DNA of 20,687 nt from an uncultured Bacteroidota bacterium (GTDB lineage: Bacteria; Bacteroidota; Bacteroidia; Bacteroidales; UBA12481), in the NCBI GenBank assembly GCA_903832165.1, contig CAILAQ010000219.1, positions 1 to 20,687 on the forward strand. The letters run 5' to 3'. The position numbers were made by a program, and so were the translations under genes. The notes under the pieces were generated by a model. That model had not been told where the DNA came from and made no database searches. It was given only the letters and a program-made list of their open reading frames with translations. Below are positions 14,555 to 20,687 of this stretch, piece after piece. Numbering within the stretch: position 1 is the first letter of the stretch; every line of letters begins with the position of its first letter.

Positions 14555-15916
14555 CCCGCCAAACGAGTAGCCTATTCCGATGTTCCCTGCCCCGTCAATT
14601 GCCGGACTGGCCATCCAGCGGTAGTTGCCCTCCGGGGCGTAGGTCCCCTGCTGAAATAATTCAGGGTCACCCTTTCCGGTCAGGCGGAATTCGTACCATC
14701 GCACCCCGCCGCCACCTGCTGAAGTGGCCACCGAGTGGACAACCACCAGCGATTCGCGGTTTCCGATTCGCCGGTATACCATTCGCGCCATGAGCTTGTC
14801 GCCCTGGGAATCAAGCCGCTGATTGCTCCCTGGCTGCGGAACGGCCTCGGTGAGCTGACCGCCGCCGAGGTATTCGTAGGGTGCCACGGGAATCTTAACC
14901 GGACCATCGAGCCGGCTATTTTGAGGATTTATCCAATCGACATGGAATTTCCAGGCATAAATCCCGTCGTCTTTCAGGATACCCTTAAGCTGGGAACCTC
15001 CGGCAGCCAGCATGATATTTGGGGCCCCGGAGGGCGGCAAGCTGCGCCCGTCGAGATCGGCATTGATCAGGAAATTGACTCCCTCCACAATGAACATCTG
15101 CTCGGTAGCCTCCTCACCCTTCAGCATCCGCGTACGGTCCACAACAGCAGCGTGCTTCTGGATCACGTCATCGCCGGTACTGGTGGTGGTATAATAGCCG
15201 TCGGGCCACACAGCCGGCCGGGGATAATCGGGAAACAGCTCACGCATGAATTCGTAACGGTAATACGGTCCAAAAGGATTTGAGGTCTTGCTCACCGCAT
15301 AACACATGCTATAGGTGCCCTCCTTACTTTTTCGGAAAATCGGCATCACAATCAGCCAGCGGTCGGCCAGCTGATCATATCGGACCACGGCATCTCCATT
15401 ATTATTTTTTTCACAAACTCCCCCGAATCCCTGAAAAACCGTCCGGGTTTCAACAGGCCCAAGCAGTACCTTCCCGGTTTCATTAAATTGTTTGCCGGCC
15501 TTTGTAAAGATGGCCATCTTTGAATTCACGATCTGGAAAATGTGATCATACCCCACAGCAAGGGTGTTATCTGATGGATTTCGAAATCGCACCGTACTGT
15601 CGGCCCCCGGAAACCCCGCTCCCAGCCCGTCGAAACTGACTAGCAGCTGAGGCGCCTGACCAGTCCCCATAAGGGTCTGCTCCACCTCCAAGGCTCCGGA
15701 ATTGCCCTTCCGGGGCACCCTCCCGGGTTTTTGATCAGGATATAAATAACCATAAGGAAGCTGATCCGGTTTTTCCGCCCGGAACAGACTGTCATTCAGG
15801 GATTTTGATTCATCGAAACGAACGGGATGCTTTACGATTACCTGTTGTGCGGTAACAGAGGCTGAAAGCAATAATAGAGCGGAGATGGTCAGCAGTTCGG
15901 TCAGTTTTCGTTTCAC
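14303..15916 (-). CDS. Secreted protein of unknown function, beta-propeller-like
   Basis: The 537-residue protein starts at GTG 15914-15916; the nearby ATG ten bases upstream is out of frame. A Sec signal peptide is clear (hydrophobic ISALLLLSASV, cut after TAQ or SVTA near residue 23). The body has the repeated blade-like features of a family of secreted proteins: RNPSDNTLAVGYDHIFQIVN, MAIFTKAGK, then GGVCEKNNNGDAVVRYDQLA followed by DRWLIVM, CYAVSKTSNPFGPYYRYEF, DYPRPAVWPDGYYTT, and NYRWMASPAIDGAGNIGIGY. This order is shared by hypothetical proteins in bacteria and fungi; none that I know has an assigned function. A BNR or sialidase-like propeller fold is a guess. It lies 67 nt downstream of the hydroxyproline operon on the same strand and could be read from it, though a hairpin sits in the gap. 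Confidence 0.8.
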   Translation of the reverse strand: MKRKLTELLTISALLLLSASVTAQQVIVKHPVRFDESKSLNDSLFRAEKPDQLPYGYLYPDQKPGRVPRKGNSGALEVEQTLMGTGQAPQLLVSFDGLGAGFPGADSTVRFRNPSDNTLAVGYDHIFQIVNSKMAIFTKAGKQFNETGKVLLGPVETRTVFQGFGGVCEKNNNGDAVVRYDQLADRWLIVMPIFRKSKEGTYSMCYAVSKTSNPFGPYYRYEFMRELFPDYPRPAVWPDGYYTTTSTGDDVIQKHAAVVDRTRMLKGEEATEQMFIVEGVNFLINADLDGRSLPPSGAPNIMLAAGGSQLKGILKDDGIYAWKFHVDWINPQNSRLDGPVKIPVAPYEYLGGGQLTEAVPQPGSNQRLDSQGDKLMARMVYRRIGNRESLVVVHSVATSAGGGGVRWYEFRLTGKGDPELFQQGTYAPEGNYRWMASPAIDGAGNIGIGYSFGGSNDFAGQRFAGRLTKDPAGILSLRETVLATGEAAQERNRRWEDYTQTAIDPVDDRTIWYVGDYLKKGEKSYSTRIGAFRISHR

Positions 15917-15945
15917 GGCGATTCATCTATTCTTTCGCCTAAAGT

Positions 15946-15986
15946 TAGAAGTTAGATCGGTTAAAACAACCGGCTGTAAACTTCTA
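15946..15986 (-). terminator. Hairpin after the hydroxyproline operon (possible terminator)
   Basis: An 8-bp inverted repeat, TAGAAGTT at 15946-15953 and AACTTCTA at 15979-15986, encloses a second 5-bp repeat, CGGTT at 15958-15962 and AACCG at 15968-15972. It includes the stop codon of the oxidoreductase gene. There is no T-run after it on the minus strand, so a classical intrinsic terminator is doubtful; it may act as an RNA 3'-end stabiliser or be chance. Confidence 0.35.
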
Positions 15987-17255
15987 GAAAGAATTGCTGA
16001 AACGGGATGGAGCAAGAAAACGATTATATTCCGGTTTAAGGGCGATTCCAGCGGTAAGGTCGGAGAGTATGGATCCGGAAACAGGTCCCAGGCTGATTCC
16101 CATCATCGCATGACCGGTGCCGGTCAGCAGGTTTGAGTATTTTTTTGATCTTCCGATAATTGGCATTCCATCCGGCGAAACCGGCCGAAAACCAGCCCAG
16201 GAGTTTTCTGAAACCGGTTGCGGAATCTTTAATCCCGGAAAAACATGATTTGCCGATTGATGAATCCGGTTAAGCCGGTCTTGCGATATTTCATTCTTTC
16301 GGTTGCCCAGTAAAAAATTGCCCGCTATCCTCGTGTGATTTTCATACGGAGTCATCGCGATATGATGATCCTGAAGAAGTGTGGGATGAGAAATAACCGG
16401 ACCTGAATTCGGGCAATCAAATGAAATGCCTTTGCCGGGTTGTAAAGGGATCTCGCAACCGAGGAGGCTGGCGATCGAACCGGATCGGTCCCCGGCACAA
16501 ATCAAAAAATCATCAGCTTCAAATTCCCGGTCATTGCTTATCGCTGCAATAACTTGATTGCCGGTAGCTTTCCATCCGGTTACGGAGCAGTTTTCAACAA
16601 TTGTTACTCCTCTTGCCTTAAGCCAGCTGGCCAGGTTTTGCAGCATGGGAAGTGGATTAACCTTTCCATCCAGAGGATAAAAGACAGCACCTGTCAGCTT
16701 TGCATTTAAATCAGGATTCAAAGCATTGAACTGCTCCGGCGACCAGATCTCAGCCGGAATACCCAACTGGTTTGATTGGCCGGCGCTCCTCTTTCCCTGT
16801 TCGAAGGATTCCCTGGTACTGCTGACCATAAAAAGACCGGTCAGTTCTAAGGAGAGGTCCGGAATATCAGCTGCCTGTATCAACTGAAACAAATCGCGGC
16901 TTTCAAGGTGCAGCGCGGCCAGTGTTTCGGTTTTTTGAGGGATCATCTCACTGAAAGAATTCCGGAGGAAAGTGGCAAGCCAGCGGATCAAACCGGCATC
17001 GGCCGACCAGTTAATCCCGAATGCAGATCCCGGTGTGAAGGATCCGAATAATCCCTCTTTTAAAGTGCCTTTATTGGCTAGCGGTACAAAATGGCTGGGT
17101 ACGATCATTCCTGCATTTCCGGAGGAACAGGAATGGAGTCCGGGAACCGGACCATCGTCAATGATCGTAACATCAAACCCTTTTTTAACCAGGAAGAATG
17201 CGGTAAAGAGACCAATGACTCCTCCCCCGATAATAAGTGCCTTTTTGTTTTTCAT
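15984..17255 (-). CDS. FAD-dependent D-amino-acid dehydrogenase, probable D-hydroxyproline dehydrogenase
   Basis: The 423-residue protein starts at ATG 17253-17255, only 3 nt after the epimerase stop. The N-terminus carries the FAD-binding Rossmann motif (IIGGGVIGLFTAFFL, GxGxxG) ending in Asp of VTIID, then CSSGNAGMIVPSH, a DadA hallmark. The C-terminal FAD contact region reads GFRPVSPDGMPIIG and TGTGHAMMGISLGP. This is the DAO/DadA family, which oxidises D-amino acids to imino acids. In hydroxyproline operons the family member oxidises cis-4-hydroxy-D-proline to 1-pyrroline-4-hydroxy-2-carboxylate; the neighbours make that assignment likely. No signal peptide is visible, so it acts in the cytoplasm or at the inner face of the membrane, passing electrons to the respiratory chain or oxygen. 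Confidence 0.87.
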   Translation of the reverse strand: MKNKKALIIGGGVIGLFTAFFLVKKGFDVTIIDDGPVPGLHSCSSGNAGMIVPSHFVPLANKGTLKEGLFGSFTPGSAFGINWSADAGLIRWLATFLRNSFSEMIPQKTETLAALHLESRDLFQLIQAADIPDLSLELTGLFMVSSTRESFEQGKRSAGQSNQLGIPAEIWSPEQFNALNPDLNAKLTGAVFYPLDGKVNPLPMLQNLASWLKARGVTIVENCSVTGWKATGNQVIAAISNDREFEADDFLICAGDRSGSIASLLGCEIPLQPGKGISFDCPNSGPVISHPTLLQDHHIAMTPYENHTRIAGNFLLGNRKNEISQDRLNRIHQSANHVFPGLKIPQPVSENSWAGFRPVSPDGMPIIGRSKKYSNLLTGTGHAMMGISLGPVSGSILSDLTAGIALKPEYNRFLAPSRFSNSF

Positions 17256-17258
17256 TGA

Positions 17259-18260
17259 TTATATCACTTGAAAACCAAAAGCATATGGATCATCTTCGTC
17301 AATGAGGATATGGTTGTACCCGGTTATCCGGGCCCAGCCCTGTATGCTGGGAATGATGGCGGGATAATTACCGCATTGGGTTATTGATTCCACTTTTCCT
17401 GTAAACTGACTGCCAATAATACTCTCATGGATAAAGGAATCGCCCGCTTTGAGCCTGCCTGTTGCCACCCATTGGGCCATCCTGGCAGAGGTGCCGGTTC
17501 CGCAAGGTGAACGGTCAATGGCTTTATCCCCATAGAAAACAGCATTTCGGGCTGTAGAGTCTTTCTTCATCGGATCGCCTGTCCACATGATATGGGAAAC
17601 TGCGCTAATAGAGGGATTGAGAGGGTGTATGAATTGATATTTTTCATTGATGAGATTTCGGATCACCGGGCTGAAGCGTATCAGGTCGCTCGCCGTGCAG
17701 GCATCCAATCCGACAAAGTTTTCCTGGGGATCAATGATCGCATAAAAATTGCCGCCATAGGCAACATCGAATTTCAGGTGCCCAAACCGCGGAGCCTCTA
17801 TTTCCAGATCCCTGCTGTGAAGAAATGAGGGGACATTTGTGATTTTCACACTGGTAACTCTGGTCGCATCCTGCTCATATTCAGCAATAACCAACCCGGC
17901 AGGAGTCTCGATTCTGACAATGCCCGGCGTTTTCGGCTGAATAATGCTCTCCTCGATGGCAGCGGTGATCGTACCGATCGTTCCATGTCCGCACATCGGG
18001 AGGCATCCGCTGGTTTCAATGAACAGGATACCGGTATCGTTGTCCGGATCGATCGGGGGATAAAGAATGGAGCCCGACATCATATCATGGCCGCGGGGCT
18101 CAAACATCAGCCCTTTTCTGATCCAGTCAAACTCTCTCATGAAATGCGCACGCCGCTCAAACATGGTTCGGCCCTCAAGCACAGGCCCGCCTGCAGCCAC
18201 TAACCTCACGGGATTGCCGCAGGTATGGGCATCAATGCAGTAAAATCTTTTTCTGATCAT
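17259..18260 (-). CDS. 4-hydroxyproline 2-epimerase (proline racemase family)
   Basis: The 333-residue protein starts at ATG 18258-18260, overlapping the dehydrogenase stop as ATGA. It has both catalytic cysteines of the proline racemase superfamily: Cys90 in LPMCGHGTIG and Cys253 in DRSPCGTGTSA. Presence of both separates it from trans-3-hydroxyproline dehydratases, which have Thr or Ser in place of one. It opens with FYCIDAHTCGNPVRLV, and GGNFYAIID is also typical. The reaction is interconversion of trans-4-hydroxy-L-proline and cis-4-hydroxy-D-proline, the first step of the pathway. Proline racemase activity is the alternative, but the operon contains the three following enzymes of hydroxyproline breakdown. 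Cytoplasmic. Confidence 0.93.
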   Translation of the reverse strand: MIRKRFYCIDAHTCGNPVRLVAAGGPVLEGRTMFERRAHFMREFDWIRKGLMFEPRGHDMMSGSILYPPIDPDNDTGILFIETSGCLPMCGHGTIGTITAAIEESIIQPKTPGIVRIETPAGLVIAEYEQDATRVTSVKITNVPSFLHSRDLEIEAPRFGHLKFDVAYGGNFYAIIDPQENFVGLDACTASDLIRFSPVIRNLINEKYQFIHPLNPSISAVSHIMWTGDPMKKDSTARNAVFYGDKAIDRSPCGTGTSARMAQWVATGRLKAGDSFIHESIIGSQFTGKVESITQCGNYPAIIPSIQGWARITGYNHILIDEDDPYAFGFQVI

Positions 18261-19843
18261 GATTGATTGGAGCGTTTGCCGTTTATTAATCTCATAATTC
18301 CCATTGGATTATCGTCTCTCAGCTCGGGTGGAAGAAGGCTATGCGCACAGTCCTGGAGAGCTACCGGGCGAACGAACCTTTTAATTGATGAGGTTCCCAC
18401 AGAGGTGAAACGGCTGTCGGTTGTGGCGGGGAACGGGCCTCCATGAATCATTGCATGACAAACTTCAACGCCTGTAGGAATTCCGTTGAATATCAGCCTG
18501 CCGACCTTCGTTTTAAGGATGCCCGGTAATAAAGTAAAATCATCCAGATCCTTATCCGCATCATGAAAAATGCTTGCTGTTAACTGTCCGTGCAATGACC
18601 GGGCAATACGCAGCATCTGGTCCTTCGAATCACAGCTCACAACCAGCGAGAATGGACCGAAAACCTCTGAAGAAAGGTTTTTGTTCTGTTCAAAGGCGGC
18701 GCCTGACACCAGGGCAATCACTGGTTTCGCCTGATTTTGCCCGGAGGCTTCGGCAGATTCCATCAGGAGGTTAATGTTTTTATCAGCCAAAGCATGACTG
18801 ACATCCTTATGGTAGTTTCCGGCAATTCCCGGGGTAAGCATCGTTTGCGGTATGGATTTTCTTATCTCTTCACCGAGAAACTCAGGAAGCTTAACGGTGT
18901 TTTCATCCCCGATAAAAAAGACCAGTCCCGGATTGGTGCAAAATTGTCCGGCTCCCAGAGTCACTGATCCTGCTATAGCTTTTGCGATGGACCCTGCGGA
19001 TGTTTTTAAGGCTTCCGGCAAAACAAATATTGGATTCACCGAGCTCATTTCAGCAAAAACGGGAATCGGATCGGGCCGGGTCTGCGCCAGATCATACAAT
19101 GCTTTTCCCCCGGCGAAGGAACCTGTAAAGGCAACCGCCCGGATCTGAGGATGCACGACCAGCAATCTACCGGTATTATACCCTGAGTCATACAGCATGG
19201 AAAAGGTTCCATCGGGCATTCCTGATCTTTTTGCAGCCTCGGAAATACAATTTGCAATGATTTCACTGGTGCCGGGATGTGCAGGATGCGCTTTAACGAT
19301 AACCGGATTACCCCCGGCCAGCGCTGATATCGTATCTCCACCGGCCACACTGAAGGCCAGCGGAAAGTTACTGGCTCCGAAAACGACCACAGGGCCTATC
19401 GGAATGAGCATGCTGCGAATATCGGGTCGGGGAGCCGGCTGGCGTTCAGGAATTGCAGTATCGATTGTTGCTTCAACCCAGGATCCTTCAAGAACCAGCC
19501 CGGCAAAAAGCCTGATCTGATTGATTGTCCGGGCTCTTTCACCCGTGATCCGACCGTTGGCTAACCCTGTTTCAGCCATGCAGATTTCGATCAGCTGATC
19601 GCCTGCCTCAAGAATCAGATCGGCAATCAGGTTTAAGAAAGATGCTTTCTGTTTTGCAGTTACTTCGGAATAGCCGGTAAAGATTTCTTCTGCTTTAACC
19701 AGCGCCCGGTTTATCTCGTTCTGACCGGCCACATGGTATTTTACCCCGAAAGCTTCGTTGGTGGCAGGATTGATAGCGGTGAAATATTCCGGATTTTCCC
19801 CGGATCTTTCAAATCCGAGAAAGTGCTGACCTGTTAAGTTCAT
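18257..19843 (-). CDS. 2-oxoglutarate semialdehyde dehydrogenase (aldehyde dehydrogenase family)
   Basis: The 528-residue protein starts at ATG 19841-19843, overlapping the deaminase gene by 35 nt. The aldehyde dehydrogenase landmarks are present: PIGPVVVFGASNFPLAFS (nucleotide site), KAHPAHPGTSE, AFTGSFAGGKAL, general base Glu265 in FAEMSS, and nucleophile Cys302 in GAGQFCTNPG. Length and the FCTNPG form fit the branch that oxidises 2-oxoglutarate semialdehyde (2,5-dioxopentanoate) to 2-oxoglutarate. It is the last step of hydroxyproline catabolism and feeds the TCA cycle; the same enzyme type also serves pentose and glucarate pathways, but the adjacent genes point to hydroxyproline. Translational coupling to both neighbours (35-nt and 4-nt overlaps) suggests strict co-expression. 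Confidence 0.9.
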   Translation of the reverse strand: MNLTGQHFLGFERSGENPEYFTAINPATNEAFGVKYHVAGQNEINRALVKAEEIFTGYSEVTAKQKASFLNLIADLILEAGDQLIEICMAETGLANGRITGERARTINQIRLFAGLVLEGSWVEATIDTAIPERQPAPRPDIRSMLIPIGPVVVFGASNFPLAFSVAGGDTISALAGGNPVIVKAHPAHPGTSEIIANCISEAAKRSGMPDGTFSMLYDSGYNTGRLLVVHPQIRAVAFTGSFAGGKALYDLAQTRPDPIPVFAEMSSVNPIFVLPEALKTSAGSIAKAIAGSVTLGAGQFCTNPGLVFFIGDENTVKLPEFLGEEIRKSIPQTMLTPGIAGNYHKDVSHALADKNINLLMESAEASGQNQAKPVIALVSGAAFEQNKNLSSEVFGPFSLVVSCDSKDQMLRIARSLHGQLTASIFHDADKDLDDFTLLPGILKTKVGRLIFNGIPTGVEVCHAMIHGGPFPATTDSRFTSVGTSSIKRFVRPVALQDCAHSLLPPELRDDNPMGIMRLINGKRSNQS

Positions 19844-20687
19844 GGGTTGCGGATTTTAGATGCTGGTTATCCAATGTCGGCCTGTTATTGATTGCTGTGT
19901 TGATAATGGTTTCGATCCTTTTACGTTCGTCGCCGATAAGAGGAAGCCGCGGGGGTCGGGTAGTCTCGGTCCCGAGACCGGTTTTGGCTTCTGCCAGTTT
20001 AATGTATTGCACGAGTTTTGGATGGATATCCAGTTCCAGCAATGGAAGAAACCACCTGAACAGCTCGCGGGCTTCATTAATCTTTCCTGAGGAAGCCAGG
20101 TTGTAAATAGCAACCGTTTCAGCCGGAAATGCGCAAACGAGCCCTGCAACCCAACCAACAGCCCCCATAACCAGACTTTCCAATGCAATCGTATCAACGC
20201 CGCAAAGAATTGCAAACCTGTCACCAAAACGGTTGATCATCCGGGTTACATTGGTGATGTCTCTGGTCGACTCCTTAACCGCTACTATATTATGGCATTT
20301 GCTGAGCTCTTCAAACATATCCAGCGTTACCAGGGTTTTATAGTCAACCGGATTGTTGTAAATCATAACCGGTAACCCTGTAGCCCCTGCTGCCTTAGTG
20401 AGGAACTCAACCGCTTCGCGTTCATCGGGAGAGTATCGCATCGGAGGCAAAAGCATAAAACCGTCAACTCCGCTTCGCTCAGCTTTTTTAATCTGGGCTA
20501 TTGCCATGTCCGTTGCCGGGGCAGCAATGTTGAGCAAAACCGGAACCCGGTTGCCGGCCACCTCCCTGGCAGCCCGAACAAGAGTCTCCTTTTCATCATC
20601 TGACAAAACGCTGGATTCGCCCAATGTCCCGCCAAGAACTAATCCTTTTACACCGGCATTTATCTGTGCCTCCAGATTTAACTGAAA
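19809..20687 (-). CDS. DapA-family pyrroline-4-hydroxy-2-carboxylate deaminase (5' end cut by window edge)
   Basis: The frame is open from the right edge to a TGA at 19809, 292 visible residues; probably only the first 10-20 are missing. The visible start QLNLEAQINAGVKGLVLGGT followed by LGESSVL continues the family's substrate loop, so the TTG at 20622-20624 is not the start. Visible Tyr110 (MIYNNPV) and Lys138 (AVKESTRD) are the expected Schiff-base pair, 28 residues apart as in DapA (Tyr133/Lys161 in E. coli). Members of this fold in hydroxyproline operons convert 1-pyrroline-4-hydroxy-2-carboxylate to 2-oxoglutarate semialdehyde with release of ammonia. The alternative, dihydrodipicolinate synthase, is less likely given the neighbours. 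It is the first visible gene of the four-gene operon, whose promoter must be beyond the window. Confidence 0.88.
   Translation of the reverse strand, partial: FQLNLEAQINAGVKGLVLGGTLGESSVLSDDEKETLVRAAREVAGNRVPVLLNIAAPATDMAIAQIKKAERSGVDGFMLLPPMRYSPDEREAVEFLTKAAGATGLPVMIYNNPVDYKTLVTLDMFEELSKCHNIVAVKESTRDITNVTRMINRFGDRFAILCGVDTIALESLVMGAVGWVAGLVCAFPAETVAIYNLASSGKINEARELFRWFLPLLELDIHPKLVQYIKLAEAKTGLGTETTRPPRLPLIGDERKRIETIINTAINNRPTLDNQHLKSATHELNRSALSRI

Noticed and set aside
17259..18260. Assignment as trans-3-hydroxy-L-proline dehydratase.
   Set aside because: Both catalytic cysteines (Cys90 and Cys253) are present; dehydratases lack one of them.
20622..20624. TTG as the start of the DapA-family gene.
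   Set aside because: Upstream codons to the window edge encode family-conserved sequence (LEAQINAGVKGLVLGGT), so the gene begins outside.
1..20687. CRISPR arrays, tRNA or rRNA genes, insertion sequences, attachment sites, long direct repeats.
   Set aside because: Scanning by eye showed no regularly spaced repeats, cloverleaf-like sequences, transposase frames or flanking duplications. Short or diverged repeats could be missed without computation.

Overview
The window comes from a member of the Bacteroidota, most likely a free-living Bacteroidales/Marinilabiliales-type glycan degrader. This is inferred from lipoprotein-borne glycosidases (GH106-like, GH29 and DUF5703 types), short A-rich leaders with little Shine-Dalgarno sequence, and protein families typical of that phylum. 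Nearly every gene is on the minus strand. No rRNA, tRNA, CRISPR array or insertion sequence was seen.

Region 1 (about 1-11,674, minus strand, transcribed right to left) looks like one five-gene operon. In order it holds: a lipoprotein solute-binding protein; a DUF5703/(alpha/alpha)6 glycosidase-like lipoprotein whose GTG start overlaps the preceding stop; a secreted GH29 alpha-L-fucosidase; a very large lipoprotein that joins a GH106-like alpha-L-rhamnosidase to a complete C69 dipeptidase; and a cobalamin-binding-type radical SAM protein that runs off the left edge. Gaps are 4-19 nt or overlaps. There is no SusC/SusD pair, so this is not a classical polysaccharide utilisation locus. The two oddest proteins of the window are here. 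In the solute-binding protein the two lobes of the SBP_bac_3 fold appear in swapped order (a circular permutation). In the glycosidase-dipeptidase fusion, the catalytic cysteine of an N-terminal-nucleophile peptidase is buried at residue 1068.

Region 2 (about 11,675-15,916) holds a probable gene remnant on the plus strand, a two-gene bacterial PH-domain membrane-protein operon (YdbS/YdbT type), an unrecognised plus-strand exported ORF or remnant, and a secreted protein of unknown function with probable beta-propeller fold.

Region 3 (about 15,984-20,687) is a tight four-gene operon that matches the complete trans-4-hydroxy-L-proline to 2-oxoglutarate pathway. In transcription order: DapA-family pyrroline-4-hydroxy-2-carboxylate deaminase (5' end outside the window), 2-oxoglutarate semialdehyde dehydrogenase, hydroxyproline 2-epimerase, and an FAD-dependent D-amino-acid (D-hydroxyproline) dehydrogenase.

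Taken together, rhamnosidase, fucosidase, another glycosidase-like protein, a dipeptidase and hydroxyproline catabolism on one strand suggest, as an inference, use of hydroxyproline-rich glycoproteins such as arabinogalactan proteins or extensins. The two operons are separated by about 4 kb, so the link is suggestive only.
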